A DNA stretch of 64,000 nucleotides from Motacilla alba alba (GCF_015832195.1 NC_052032.1:8376618-8440617), one strand, 5' to 3'; positions 14,849-27,670 are shown, counted from the stretch's first letter. The notes: a model not told the origin generated them from the sequence alone. Translations and numbers: made by a program.

Positions 14849-15229
14849 GCCATGCTGGCGGTGTTGTGTGAAAACATTGATGGGAAACGGAGCCAGGCAC
14901 TGGGAGGAGGGGGGGAAAAAAACCGTGTAAAACTCCGGAATTCAGTATTGTGCTGGTTTGAACATCACCGAGTGGCTTTGGAGTAGAAAACAGCAAGGGA
15001 CTGGTTCTGCTGGTGGAAAAAATCAGCAAAAATCAATGTGTGAATCATGTTGTGTAAAATAAATATATTTTAAATCTTTTTTTAAATATTTATTAAAATT
15101 TTAAATTTATTTTAAAATAAAAATAGGTTTATTTGCATAAATAAGCCCCTTTGCAGCAGCTGCACTGACACAGCTGTGGCTGCTCCAGCAGGTGTGGGAG
15201 CCCTTGGGCCCTGTTTTGGGGCAGACCAT
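14849..15229. repeat. Tandem segmental duplication, copy 1
   Basis: This copy of about 381 bp pairs with 15233-15621 at an offset of 384. Shared landmarks are GCCATGCTGG, GGAGCCAGGCACTGGGAGG, the segment around ACATCACCGAGTGGCTTTGG, an AT-rich tail with AAATAAATATATTTTAAATC, and TTTTGGGGCAGACCA. It is not recognised as a known transposon. Confidence 0.95.
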
Positions 15230-15232
15230 AAT

Positions 15233-15621
15233 GCCATGCTGGTGGTGGTGTGTAAAAACATTGATGGGAAATGGAGCCAGGCACTGGGAGGGGGGAAAAA
15301 AAACGTTTAAAACTTTGGAATTCAGTATTGTGCTGCTTTGAACATCACCGAGTGGCTTTGGAGTAGAAAACAGCAAGGGACTGGTTCTGCTGGTGGAAAA
15401 AATCAGCAAAAATCAATGTGTGAATCATGTTGTGTAAAATAAATATATTTTAAATCACTTTTAAATTTTATTTAAATATTTCTTAAAATATTAAATTTAT
15501 TTTTAAATAAAAATAAGTTTATTTGCATAAATAAGCCCCTTTGCAGCGGCTGCATTGACACAGCTGTGGCTGCTCCAGCGGGTGTGGGACCACCCTCAGA
15601 CTCTGTTTTGGGGCAGACCAA
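15233..15621. repeat. Tandem segmental duplication, copy 2
   Basis: Second copy of the unit at 14849-15229. The middle 150 bp (TTCAGTATTGTG through GTGTGAATCATG) is nearly identical. The AT-rich part differs by small indels, and the first 50 bases have lost several CpGs (cgccatgctggcgg against tgccatgctggtgg). Confidence 0.95.
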
Positions 15622-15807
15622 CAGCTCTCAGGGCTCAAATGTCCCCAGGCTGCCCCTTGCCCAGGTCCTTTGGGTGGCTTTGCTGTGACCTGGGTGGGGC
15701 TGGGCTGGGCAGGGTGGTGACGTCCCCACCGAACCTTGGATTTGCAGGTGCTCGTGTGGGTTTGTTAAAAAGGGGGTTGGATAAATGACTTCAGCTCTCC
15801 CTCAGCC

Positions 15808-15960
15808 GTGGTGGTGCAGTCACCATCCCTGGATGTGTTTAAGAAAAGTGCCCTGGATGTGGCACCGGGTGCCAGGGTTCAGCTGAGGGGTTGGGGCTGG
15901 GCTGGGTTCCATGATCTTGGAGGTCTCTTCCAACCCAGTGATTCTGGGAATTCTGTGAAT
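15808..15960 (+). mobile_element. CR1 LINE 3' fragment
   Basis: The order is GTCACCATCCCTGGATGTGT, TTAAGAAAAG, a CATGATCTTGGAGGTCTCTT block and terminal CCAACCCAGTGATTCTG with two further ATTCTG-type repeats. This is the 3' end of a CR1 subfamily different from the copy at 8105. It is 5'-truncated. Confidence 0.92.
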
Positions 15961-17461
15961 CTCAGAGGACACCCGGCTTGGACTGGAAGGTGAGAGCAAT
16001 CCCATGGGATTTGGGATGGTGTGCAGGGCTGGGGATAACCACCAGAGGCAGGAAAAGAACCAGTTCATCCCAGAAATCCTTTCCATCAACTGCTTTTGTC
16101 CCCTGGGCCTGACAAGCTGGGGCAACACAAGCTCCAGGTGATTTATGGCGGGCCCCCAGGAGAGGGGGAGAGGCAGGAGCAGCTCCACTTGTGCTGCCCT
16201 GAGTGATTCCTGGCACTGTGAGTATTTCCAGGCATTTCTTTACCCCCTAAAGCGTTGCCTTTGCTTTTCACCTCTGTGGTTGCATTATCAAAGCCACGTT
16301 GGGAAAACGCAGCGCCGGGAGCTTCGGGTCAGGGCAAACACAGCCCCCTCACCCTGCCAGGGCTTTTTAAAAGGCTGGGGATGTGAGTTTCTGAGGAGCT
16401 GGTCCTGAGCAGAGACCTTGCATGTGTACAGAGAGTGCTGATTCATCTGGCTGCCACTGGAGACAAAAGAACAGCTAATTAAGTCACCCGTGTATAAATA
16501 AACGTACAAGGTACAAGCTCAGGAGCACAGAACAGCCCTGGAAAATCTCAGAAATGCACAAGATGCTTTTCCTCTCTCTGGCAGGGCTGGAGCTCACCTC
16601 TGGGACACCCCTTTTGTTTAGAAATATTAAAGAACGGGATTTTTTTATTATTATTTTTCTGTCGCAGCATTAGTTTTTTTTACGTCAAAATTCAGTAATT
16701 TCCTCTTTCCCTGCAGCTCAGCTGAGTCTCAGGTACACCAAGGCTTTGATAACCCTCCAAATACTCCGAGCAGGGTTCACCTCTAAGGATGTGCGGGGTC
16801 TGCATCCTTTCATTGGAAGAGGGGAAAACAACAGCAAGATCAAGAAAAACAGCAATTAGCTGCTGCTCTAATTGCGGCACTGATGGCCAGGCTGATGTGC
16901 CCGCAGCTGCGGGACAGCACCGGCTCTGTGTGCTAATTAACCTCATTAAAAGCCCTTGCTTTGGGCTCAGAAAGGGGTGAGACTGCTCAGTCCGGAATGG
17001 GAGTTGGGAATTATTTGGGTTTTTTTTCCTGCAATCCCAGTTTTGTGGCGTGGCTGTGGGGGTTCCCCCTGCACATCCCTCTGCTCCAGCCTCCCAGGAT
17101 TTCCCTGCTCCTGCTGGCTGCCTGACATTTTCCCACCCTGAGCTGAGTTTTCCTGGCCTCTGGACGTGCACAGACATCATCCCTTCCCCGTGGAAGCCTC
17201 TGCCATAAAAACCCGTTTATCGTTATTTTTACAGCCCTTTCCCTCCTCGAGCCCTCGCTGCTCAGGCACCGAGAGATGCCTGTGTTGTGTTTTGAGGCAA
17301 TTAGTTTTGATGGCATAACGAGGCTGATAAATTACCACCTTGGCCAGGAGCTTTGGGGGTTTGTGAGCAAAGAAATCCCTCGCTGTTTTCCTTCTGAGGT
17401 TTTTATGGTGCCTCGAGGGTGACAGCAGGAAAAATCACGGGGGGGGCGTCACTGCCCAGGG
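15961..17461. other. Unannotated sequence
   Basis: No gene recognised. The stretch at 16835-16970 has homeodomain-like GCAATTAGCTG, TCTAATTGC and GCTAATTAACC motifs in non-repetitive sequence and could be a small constrained element. The rest is ordinary intergenic DNA. Confidence 0.55.
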
Positions 17462-17516
17462 CAGGGGGGTGGGAATGAGATGATTTTTAAGGTCCTTTCC
17501 AACCCAAACCAGTCTG
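17462..17516 (+). mobile_element. CR1 LINE 3' terminal scrap
   Basis: Only the last part of a CR1 tail is visible: GGGGGGTGGGAATGAGATGA, TTTTTAAGGTCCTTTCCAAC, then CCAAACCAGTCTGGGATGAT. Confidence 0.75.
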
Positions 17517-17710
17517 GGATGATGGGAAGAATCCTTGCCCATCCTGGTGGCCATGGTGGCAGTGCCCAGGAGGAGGTGACTTTTTTTTTATTGAGGACCT
17601 TTTTTTTATTGAGGCAGCAAAGCACAAACCACCTCCAGGAGTTTGACTCGAAGTGTTTGATTAAAGGAGTTTGATTAAAAGTGAGAAGATCTGAAGTTCT
17701 TGCAAGTGAG

Positions 17711-17748
17711 TAATAATAATAACGATAACGATAATAACAATAATAATC
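17711..17748. repeat. (AAT/AAC/GAT)n microsatellite
   Basis: An imperfect trinucleotide run of TAA, CGA and CAA variants about 38 bases long. Confidence 0.95.
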
Positions 17749-20700
17749 ACCTCTCCCTCTGGCTGCTCCATATGGTGGGCTGGGAGATTATAATTAAATC
17801 CATAATCTGGGCACCCCCCCTGCTGCTTTTTGGGGGTGATGCTGCTCCAGCCCACGTCCCACGCTGGCTCTGCAGGAATTGTCACAGTCCCAGGCTCAGA
17901 GGCAGCTGCCTAATCACACCAGCAATGTTTTTTAAATTTTTCCTCCATTTCCTCCATCTGATAAGGTCAAGCCCACCTTGAGGACAGCTGCTCTGCTGCC
18001 TTTTCCTCTTTGGGATCCACGGAGGATGCATCTGCTCTGACCTTTTACATAAACCTCGTTAAAGGTGACCAAGAAATGCACAAAATGTATCTCCCAAAGC
18101 AGTTTGAAGGGAGTGCTCTGGGTGTATTTTATTTGTTGTGCCAGGTGTCCCCAAGGATCACTCACAGGGCCAGGGCTCTGGCTGCTCCTCATGGAAAATT
18201 AAGGTAAGTAGGGATAGGCAACTGCAGGATGCTAAAAATGGGATTTTATGGCCAGAAAAGAAAAGACAGAAACAGCCACCAGCCTGCCCTGGGCTCTTCA
18301 GCAAGGCTGGTTTCTTCTGTGATTTATTTTTTTAAAGTTGGGATTAACTCTGCTGAAGGAATGAAAAATTAGGCTGGACTTTCCAACGTGTCCTCGCAAG
18401 GCCATTGCTGTCACCTGGTGGAGACTTCCGAGGGCTTGGCCACGGTCCAGGTGTGAGGCTGAGAGCTCCAAAACACCCCTGGGAGCTCCTGGCTCAGCAT
18501 CACCTGGCCGCTGGTGCAAACCAAGGCCACCAACACCAGCAGCACCAGCTCAGGGCCCGTTCTGCAAGGGAGGAACCAGATTTGGGACCTGGTGCCTGCA
18601 GAGAGCTACACTGACCCATTTTCCTCTGGCTGATGGATACAGGCACTGGGAAAAGCTCCATAGCAACTGGATGTGCACAGTTTAATTATGAAATCCCCAC
18701 GGTGCTCCCTTGTAAAGATAAATGGATCCGGGATATTTTCCCCCCTCACAGCCATTAGGAAAGGTCTATATTTAGAAGGTCCTGTCCCACTTTGCCAAGC
18801 ACAGCACAGCCTGGGGAAGGGCAGGGAGGAGGATGAGCATGTCCAGGACAGCACATGGAACATCCTTCCAGGAAGCTTTGGGAGCCTGAGGAACCTGCTG
18901 GTGATCCCATGGCATTTTGGGTGGGCGTTTTTCCCCCAAAACCAGTGCCAGGCACTCCTGATGGTGGCGATGGCATTTCACACCCTCTCGAACTGTGCAA
19001 ATAACACCAGGGAACCCAACAGCCCCGTCCCAGGTGTTAACCCTAAAAGGAGGGACCGTGCTGCTGGATCTGTGAGTGTCACCCCTGGAAGATCTCAGAA
19101 AAACAAGGCGGCAGCAGCAGAACTGTGTTAGTGGGAATATTTCGGGTTCTTTTTCTGGTTGTCTTTTCTTCAAGCTCTCCACAGCAGCTCAGGTCAGCTC
19201 TTATTACCTTCAGCTGTCCCTGCTGTCCCCTGGCACAGAGCACCGAGACAAAGACAGTGAGAACTTCGAGATGGCACGATAAATAAAATAGATGCTATTA
19301 TTGCAGCCCTCTCCTGTTTGCTGCTGCCATGGTTTCTCTTCTCTTGTCTGACTTATTGCTGATGCCTCCTGTCAGCCCAGCTCGCCTCTCCTGGTGATGT
19401 GATTTATGGGCCGGGGAGGCAGAGAAGAAACACGGCAAAATTGCAGATGAGGGTGCTGGGAGGAGCACGGGGGGAAGGCAGGGAGCGACTGTGATGAGGA
19501 TGTGCAAATGGGGCCTTGTCCCACCGCTCCGTGACAGGGGATGGGCTCGGGGACAGCGTGCTCAGACAAGCGAGCAGCCTCGCTCCAGGGCTCCAGCTCA
19601 GCACCTCCGAGCTGGGAGGAGCAAAACCTGGAGCAGGGACACGGTGATCCCTGTCACTTCCCAAGGTGAGCTCCACATCCCACCGGGGGCTGGCACCCGC
19701 TCTTGAAAGGTGCAGCAGCAGCCAGCTCTGCCCGCATCCAGCAGGAGCCTCAACTGCTGCAAATTCCTTCCGCTTCCAGGAGTTTGGCCTCTCTCATCCC
19801 TGTTTCTCTGCGGCCAAGGTGGTCTGGATGCGGGCAGGACACGCAGGAGAGAGAAAGCAGAGCTTGGGGAAGCTGTCCTTGCTGGCAGCCCTGCAGGATG
19901 ATGCTATTTTCATCCCCCGTGATAATTGAAAGCTGCTCTGCTCGGTCCTGCAGCCTCCTCAGGCTCCAGGCACCTCTCCTTCCTGCTGCCAGTCCAAAAG
20001 CTGGGAGCAGTGTGGAAGTGTGAGCAAACAATCCCTGATTTTTGCTGGATTTCATTGCAAGAGCAAGGCTGGGGTGGGGGGACTCATGTGGGTCCCCTGT
20101 GTCACCCTGCAGAGCATTCCCAGGAGTGTGAGTGAGTAACTGCGTGCTGGGAAGGGGAGAGAAAGCCCAGAACATTCCCTGTAATCCTCCCCAAAACTCA
20201 GGGAGAAGATGAGAAACGAGGATTTGCGTTAGAAATGAAAATTAAACCAGTGCACGGTTTCATTTCCTTGCACCGAGCAGCCCAGGAACTCCAAAGGCTG
20301 CTCCGAGGCAGATGCTGCTGCTTTAATCTGGTTTTTTGGCCAGTTATGCACACATGTACCAGTCCTGCTTGGATTACACTTTTCGAGGATTACAGCTCAA
20401 ATCCAGCAGGGCTTTTAATGCCTGGAATGGGGCAGAGCAGCTGACATTAATATATTCCAGGAGTGCAAACCCAGGCAGCACTGGGATCATCATTAGAGAG
20501 TCTGATGGAGGATTAGAATAAAACTTGGAGGAATCAGCCACACTGCTGCATCTCCAGCTGGGGATTTTTTTTTCCCTGGGCCATGGCACCCGCTCGTTGA
20601 GCAGTTCTAGATTCTGGATAATTATTCCAGGCAAAAATCTGATGAGTGGAGCCACTCTGGAATGCTAATGGGGACTGCCGAGCCTGCCCGGGGGCTCAGA

Positions 20701-22119
20701 TGGCTCTGGCACTCAGGGAATCCCAATCGGTGCCCTTGGGAGCCACCCGAGTGCGAGCCAGTGGAAACTTCAGCACGGGAGACTTTGCAAATGCACACAT
20801 CAACAGCAATTTCCAGGAGCTGGCAAGAGGAGCCAGGGAATTCTGCTGCTTTGTGTTGTGTTTGTGGCTTCGGTCAGTTTAACATCCAGCCGAAGAGACA
20901 AAGCTGCTGTAGAGGTACATTTATAAAAATTAAATCTAAAGATTTGGGCATTTGGGGTGCCCTAGGGATCCTAAGATGCCCAGGGGGTCCATCCCTAGGA
21001 ATTAGTGTATTTTCCCAATCTTTTTCCTGTTTCCCAAGATATGGGACAATTGTTGCAGGGGATTGAGTTGTGGTGTCTGAACTAGCATTTATCAGCAGCC
21101 ACGATGCAGAACCTTAAACTGTTAGGATGAAATACACAAAAAAGAAAAAACCAAACCAAAAACCCCAATTCCTTTCTTTTCCAGCCATCTCAGGAAATTC
21201 AGGGTGGTGCAGCGATTTCCCAGCTCCTGGATCAAAACATCTCTTTGCCATTATACAAATCTGACAAAGCAAAGCAGGGAATGGCTCCTGTCAGCTGAGC
21301 AGGGGAGTGAATCTGTAGGAAAACCAGCGTTTCCTTGAGCAGGGAATGCCAGCTGGAAGGGACGCTGCTCTGCAGCCAAGGCAGCAATGCCACGAGCAAG
21401 GAGGTGCCTCCAGAACCGGCACATTTCCCTGCCTGGGCTTTCATTCCATCTTTTCTGCCTTGGGAAGGGTTAAATCTCTGCTGCCGAGGCTTGTTCCTCA
21501 TCCCACGTGGAGAGGGTGCAAATTGAACGGAAGGGCCCGGGGATTAGCAGGAGAAACAGGTGAGAATGAATCCAGAAATGAGGAAAGGGATAATTGGCTC
21601 CCATGTGCCCAAAGCCATGAATTCCCCCGGGTGAGGAGAGGAGCACCTTCCTCGTGGTGGGGCTTGGTCAGGGAGCTGGGCCTGGGACCAAATCTGGGAC
21701 AGTGTGCTCAGTTTGTGAGCTGGACTGAGGAATCCTTGGATGAGTCCATCCCTCCTCAACTTCCTCCTGGAGCAGCTCCAGCGTTGTGGAAACACAAGAA
21801 GTCCTCAGCATTCCAGAGCCTGGGTTTGGAGGCTGTTCCAGGGAATAAACTGGCTATCCTTGAGGTTCATCCATCCCTCTGCCTGCATTCCCTGATGGTG
21901 CTGTGACAAGGGAAAGTCACCTCCAGTTTGGGTGTGCCTCAGTGTGGCTGGAGGAGGGATACACCAGGTGGTGACAGCGCCAGCAAGGAAGGGTCAGGCT
22001 CCTGTTTAAATCAGGCTGGGGAGGATTTTGAGGTGAATCAAGGCCTGCTCAGTGGTGCTGTGTACCTCCTGTTTGCTTGAGCATCTCCTCTGAAACAACA
22101 GTTGTCGAGTATTCAGTTC
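17749..22119. other. Long unannotated stretch
   Basis: About 4.4 kb with no CR1 tail, LTR or gene that I recognise. Open frames are short (152 aa or less apart from one of 186 aa at 21346-21906) and unlike proteins. AT-richer complex patches near 18030-18130 and 20230-20530 might be constrained, but nothing firm can be said. Confidence 0.55.
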
Positions 22120-22122
22120 ACT

Positions 22123-22275
22123 CAGGTTTGGAGCAGGCTGCCCAGGGAAGTGCTGGCACCGCCATCCTTGGAAGGGTTCAAAAATCACTGGGATGAGGCC
22201 CCTGGGGACGTGGTTTAGTGGTTGGACTCCATGATCTTGGAGGTTTTTTCCAGCCTAAATGATGCTGGGATTCCA
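22123..22275 (+). mobile_element. CR1 LINE 3' fragment
   Basis: The block order is GGAGCAGGCTGCCCAGGGAA, CACCGCCATCCTTGGAAGGG, GTTGGACTCCATGATCTTGG, AGGTTTTTTCCAGCCTAAAT and GATGCTGGGATTC. It is a typical 5'-truncated CR1 3' end. Confidence 0.92.
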
Positions 22276-23850
22276 CATCTGCAGCGCCAGGGGTGTGACA
22301 GCCCAGCTTCCCTTGGCTAAATATCCCCGAGCCTGGAGGTTAAAGCTGGTTTTAATTTCTGTGCGGTTAATTATAAATATTTTACCTCTTGCTCAGGACA
22401 GAGGATCGGGCAGGAGCTGCAGTGCTGTGCAGTCTCTGGGGCTGCTGGTTTTGCAGTGGCTCTCTAGGACACTGGAAAGCCTTTGGAGCGAGGCTGGCAG
22501 CCAGGTCCCCGATCCCCCTGGAGCACTCCTTCCCTTGCTGGCCTGAGGGATGCACAGGGATTTGTGCCATGAGGATACCTGGCAGAGCTTCAGCAGCTCC
22601 GTGGCTGTGGCCAGGCACTGGCAGGGATGAGCTGAGCTCAGCTGAGCCCTCTGAGAGCAGAATCCTTTTATCCCAACTCTGTTTGAAGGTGGAGAGAGCT
22701 CAGGATGGCTCCGCTGCTGCAGAGCGAGCTGAGTTCAGCTGAGGACTCTGGCTTGGCCAAAAATCACTCTGGGTAAACTTTCCATTCCAGTAGATTGAGG
22801 GAAGCAGAAACGAAGCTGCTTTGGGGATTTGGGGGCATGGCAGAGGCTGATCAAATATTGAAGAGCCAGGCCATCTGTAACTGCTGCATGGGCTGGGGAG
22901 CACAAACACCAACTGGGAGAGCAGCAGGGGCTGCTGGCCTGGCCTGATGGACACGCATCCTCCAGGAAAAGTGGCCAAGGTGACAGATGGCACCGTTTGC
23001 TAGGAAATCCATCCCTTTTTCCCCCGTTTTTTTGGCACTCTCACAGTCAATGACATGCAGAGGAGAGGTGGGAAGGGCCAGCTCTGGCTGTGGCCGTGGA
23101 GCAGAGCTCGGCTGTATCGCTGTGACTTTATTTAAATAGATTGCTGTTACACACACTTAATTAAAGCAAAGAAGCGAAGGAAACTGTTTCCCCGTGGATT
23201 TGGTGCTGGTGTGGGACAAAGGAAGGAGCTGTAATGAGATTTCCATCTCGGGATGCGCAATCCTGCCTTCAAGGGCTCTGATGAGTAATTGATGTCTCCT
23301 TGCTCAGACCTTTCCCAGGGGGCACAGGACACTGGGAATGCTCTTGGGTCCATCTAGTGGAATAATTAGTCCCAAGCAATGTGAGGAGCCATCTACAAAT
23401 TAAGTCCTTAATTGCCGTTTCAGCCTGGAGACGAGATGCTTCCTCCCATTTTTGCCCAGGAATGAGCTCAGGTTGGATGTAACACAAGGAAAGGCGAGGA
23501 AATTTCGATTTTCACACGGGAAGTGGAGAACCCTTGGGAGAATTTGGCTCCTTGTTCCTGCTGGGCTCCGGGGGAGCGAAAAGAGCAGCAAAATTTGCAG
23601 CACAAAGAGATCTCTCAGGTTGTGTTTGCTTGAGGTGGCCCGTGGCTGTGATCCTCCTGCAGAAGGCAGCAAATAGGCTGCTCTGATGTGTGAAGATGTA
23701 AAAAGATTTTAAAAAAAGGAGGAAAAACAACAAACACTTACAGCTCAGAGCTCCTCAAGGCAGGTCTGGGTGGCAGAAGTGATGCCCCAGGGAGGTGAAG
23801 GGGTTGGAGAGAATTCCTGTGGTGCTCAGAGGAATTCTCTGGCTTTGCTG
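22276..23850. other. Unannotated sequence
   Basis: No gene or recognised repeat. A complex AT-richer interval at 23110-23420 stands out slightly from its surroundings. Everything else looks like ordinary intergenic sequence. Confidence 0.55.
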
Positions 23851-23935
23851 GGATGTGGGATCGAGGGACGGGGGAATTGGGTAAAGAAACATGTGGGATG
23901 TGGGATCGAGGGACAGGGGAATTGGGTAAAGAAAC
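23851..23935. repeat. 44-bp tandem duplication, 2 copies
   Basis: GGATGTGGGATCGAGGGAC and GGGGAATTGGGTAAAGAAAC are repeated at a 44-bp offset with one mismatch in the shared part (ACGGGG against ACAGGG). Confidence 0.95.
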
Positions 23936-25702
23936 TTCCCTCTGGGTCGGAATCTCTGCACGACCAATATGGCAAGGCTCGAGCAAAATATTTCAGGTTT
24001 CGAGTGTGATTTTAAAGAAATGTAGAGCTTTAAGATGATTCTTTCTGACAGAGAAAGCAAAATGCTTCTCCCAGAGTCCTGCTTGGTTGTGCTCATGGGG
24101 ATTTTGGAAATCTTGGGGTGCCCAGGGTTTGGGAGAGCCCAGATGTCCCAGGTGGGCGAGAGATTGTCCTGGCAGCATCCCTTCAGCTTGGATGCCAGGA
24201 CAGACGAGAAGGAGCTCAGGAGAAATTCCAATCCCAAATTTCCAGGTCACATTTTTTTTTCCATCTTCCTCTGCTCTTGTCACCCTGTTTGCACCTTGCC
24301 AAATTAGAGCTTTGCCTTCTGCTTTGCTGGGACTCCTGCAGAGTTTTGCTCAGCCTAAAGTTAGTCTGGGTCTAGGAAAAAAAAAAAAAAACCCTGAAGT
24401 GATCTTGGGCTCTCCCTGAGAAATTTGGTTCAATACCACGGCGTGTGCAGGGTTTGGGAGCTCCCAGGTGAGACTTTGCCTTGGTGACCCTCTGGGACCT
24501 TCCAGCCTGCCGAAATCTGGGATTGAATGATCCCAGAGCTCCACACCTCGGCGTTTCCTCTGCCTCCCTTCCAGGCAGCTCTGGAATGCATCAAATCTCT
24601 GATAAATAATGAGCTTTTTTTTTTGTTCTTTTTGTTTTCCTGCCACGTCTGCCACAGGTGAAGCATCTCCTCCAGAACGAGCCTGGCAGGGGGGGAAAAT
24701 TCCAGGTGTTCTCCTCACATTTTTGCATTTTCTTTTCCCTGTGTTTCCCAAACATCTTTCAGACTTTCTTTAACCTTTTCAAACTCCTCACTAGCAGGGC
24801 TCGCTCTGCTATTTCCACATCGAGTTGGCATTTTCACAGGAAAATAGCCTTCTCATAAAAATTGGGGATTTTCAGTGGCAACCATGGATTTATTGAAGAA
24901 AAGAATGGATTTTTCCACTGGGGGAATGGGAATATTGGCTCCCCAGCCAGGTGGGCACCTTGAAGCTGTAAATGCTTCCCTCTAAAGAGATTTAATTATT
25001 CTGGAATTATTTTTTTGTTGGCTTTTTTTTTTCCCCATAAAATATTCCACCTTTTTATTTTCTCTTCCAATTTCAAGCCAACAAATACAAAATAAATCAA
25101 CTCCCAATTATTTCCCCCCAACTGCTTCCCCCAGGGCTGTGCTGCGATTGTGTGGAGATAAATAAATTTGGTTCAACAATGGTAAATTGTCCTGAGCTGC
25201 CTTTTATTATCAGGAAGTTGTGCTGGCAACTGGAACATTTGCTGATGGTTTTTTTACGTGATCTTAGTCCCTTGCATCTATTCATGAGATTATCCCAAAT
25301 GTTATATCGGTGCATTTAAATTAAGCATGAAAGTGTTTTAGGGCTTTTTGCAATGATTGCTTATTTATTTTATTATCAATAATAAATTCCAGCCCAAAGC
25401 TTGAAGCTTCCACTTTCAAGGACGGCAAAAAGGCAGGAGAGAAGCAGCTGGTGGCACATAAAGAGCAGCTCCTATGAAACAGGGTCCTGGGGAGGCTGCA
25501 AAGAAACTGAGCTGGGATTTCTGGGTTCTTCTCCCAAATTCTTCCTCTTTTCAAGGGAAATTTGTCTTCTCTGGGCTCCAGAGCCATTCCAAAGGAAAGG
25601 AATGAGGCTGCTTGGCGTCGGGCTGAGCTTGCTGTGCTGTGAGGGGAAGGACTGGTTGGAAATGTGGCTCTGCTGTTACTCTCAATGACAAAATTTTGAT
25701 TT
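23936..25702. other. Unannotated, partly AT-rich sequence
   Basis: No gene. An A-run at 24376-24391 and T-rich tracts near 24612-24640 and 25010-25060 are present. The stretch from 24960 to 25390 is AT-rich and complex and could be a weakly constrained region. Confidence 0.55.
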
Positions 25703-25875
25703 GCGTAGAATCGCTGGAGGGTTTGGGTTGGAAGGGACCTCAAAGCTCATCCAGTGCCACCCCTGCCACGGCAGGGACACCTTGCACTGGCCCAGGGTGC
25801 TCCAAGCCCTGTCCAGCCTGGCCTGGGACACTGCCAGGGATCCACAGCTCCTCTGGGCAGCCTGTGCCAGAGTAA
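25703..25875 (-). mobile_element. CR1 LINE 3' fragment
   Basis: The reverse-complement order is GTAGAATCGCTGGAGGGTTT, GGGTTGGAAGGGACCTCAAA, CCACCCCTGCCACGGCAGGG, TGCTCCAAGCCCTGTCCAGC, then TGCCAGGGATCCACAGCTCC. It is one of the best-preserved CR1 tails here. Confidence 0.93.
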
Positions 25876-26369
25876 ATTTCAGCCACGTCTCTCCTTCCCC
25901 TGATATTTTTCTAGTTATTAATTAATCACATTTATGTCAGAGTATTGTTTTTGTGCATTTAATTGGATTCATTTTCTATCCAGGCTTCTTGGAACAGGGG
26001 GAGAGGAAAACCACCCCTTCCACTCCAGCTCTGCTGTTATAGGATTGTAAAATATTCCCTGCCCCGGATAAATCAACATCCTCACAGAGCTGCTGCCCTG
26101 AGAACCAAACAGAGCAGGTGGAGCAGCCCGTGAGCTCATCCCGCACTTCCCTGGGCTGCCCAGCTCCCCCCACACCCATCAGTGGGCTGCCTAATTGGGA
26201 CATTGATTAATTGACTGGTGAGATAATGGCCTCTCTTCCTGCACGGCTTCATTAGAGTCTGCTCCTGCAAAGGAGATTCCAGCACAGGAGCCCTGGAGCT
26301 GCACTGGCTTCAAAGGAGCAGGGTTTCTATAGGATTTCTTTGGGGTTTGTAGGATTGCTTGACGAGGAC
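25876..26369. other. Unannotated sequence between two CR1 tails
   Basis: AT-rich to about 25980 (TTATTAATTAATCACATTTA), then ordinary sequence. No gene seen. The flanking CR1 copies point in opposite directions. Confidence 0.6.
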
Positions 26370-26520
26370 TTGCAGCCCCATCCCTGGCAGCGTGCAAGGG
26401 CAGGTTGGATGGGAGTTGGAGCAGCCTGGGATAGTGGGAGGTGTCCCCACGGCAGGGGGTGCAGCTGGGTGATTTTAAAGCTCCCTTCCACTCCAAAGCT
26501 GTTTGTGATTCCGGGATTTT
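26370..26520 (+). mobile_element. CR1 LINE 3' fragment, diverged
   Basis: A diverged tail: CCCATCCCTGGCAGCGTGCA, AAGGGCAGGTTGGATGGGAG, GGGATAGTGGGAGGTGTCCC, then TCCCTTCCACTCCAAAGC and TGTGATTCCGGGAT. Confidence 0.85.
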
Positions 26521-27520
26521 CCTGCACAAGGTGGAGTGAATGAAAAGAGAAAAAAAAAAAAAATCAATGCATGGATCACACTGGGATGTGGCTGGTGCTG
26601 ATGTGGGATTTCCCCCCCACAGGAGCCAAGGCCAATCCTCCTGCCAGAGGTTTTATTCCAGCAGAACGATGTTGACACAAACCTGATTTCCCTGGAATTT
26701 GTGCCCCTTTAGGTCTTCCCTTCCCAGATCTGGCTTTTCCTGCACGCCCAGCTCCAGCAGGATGTGTAATGGAACCCCTAATGGGTTATGACAAGCAAAG
26801 GGCTCTGCAGCCTGCTGCTTAATGCTCCCTTTCTCTGGGGTTTGTGCCTGGTAGATCCTCGGCTGGTTTGTTTTTCAATTACCAGGTACAGTTTTAGTGA
26901 CAAGGACACTGTTTCCAGCATTTGGTAATAGAATCTTTATTATAATAATTATTTAAAATTAGAGGGTGAATGGAAATGCTGCCGACAGTGAGGGATTATT
27001 AGTGCTGATTAAAGCCACTGGCAGTGTAGGCAGGTATTAATAGACTGTTCCCTGCACATATTTCTCCCAGTCTCTCTCCTGGCTTTTATATTTTAGTTTC
27101 AGTAGTGCTGCTGTCCAGGGCATTTAACAGCAGTGTCAGGGCCCAGCTGTGGGATTATTCCAGAGGAGAAGGCATCAAAACGGGCAGTATTTTCCCTGCA
27201 AGCTGCCGGGCTGTGCTGGTGCTCTGGCACAGGCACAGAAGCTCTGAGGAGCAGGTGCTGGATGCTTTGTGCTCTTGTGGAACCAAACTGGTCTGTACTG
27301 GAGCATTGCAGAGCTCAGTTTGGAGCTCTGTGGGATTTTTTTGGTGAGATTCTCCTGAGATCCCACGGAGCCACTACACCCATTTTTCCCATGAGGTCAG
27401 TTCCTCCTCACTCTCGCCTGGTTTGAAAATGAAATCCCAGGACTGGCAGGTCTGAACACACTTTGTGAATGTAATTTGCTGGTTTGGTGGTGTTTTGAAG
27501 CAAACTCCTGGCTTTGTTTA
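26521..27520. promoter_or_regulatory. Intergenic stretch with a candidate conserved element (about 26870-27080)
   Basis: An A-run sits at 26550-26562. From about 26870 to 27080 the sequence is AT-rich, complex and repeat-free, with TTTATTATAATAATTATTT, TTATTAGTGCTGATTAAAGC and GGTATTAATAGACTG. That texture would suit a regulatory element. The remainder to 27520 is unremarkable. Confidence 0.3.
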
Positions 27521-27670
27521 GAATCATGGACTACTCTGAGCTGGAAGGGACCCACAAGGATCATCAAATCCAACTCCTGGCCCTGCACAGGACCCCCTAA
27601 AAATCATCCCCTGTGCCTGAGAGCCTCGTCCAAGTGCTTCTTGAATTCTGGCAGCTTTTCCCTACCTTGA
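27521..27670 (-). mobile_element. CR1 LINE 3' fragment
   Basis: The order is TAGAATCATGGACTACTCTG, AGCTGGAAGGGACCCACAAG, GATCATCAAATCCAACTCCT, GGCCCTGCACAGGACCCCCT and CCGTCCAAGTGC-type blocks (here GAGCCTCGTCCAAGTGCTTC). This is the CR1 subfamily with the 'CCCACAAGGATCAT' tail, also seen at 62259. Confidence 0.92.
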
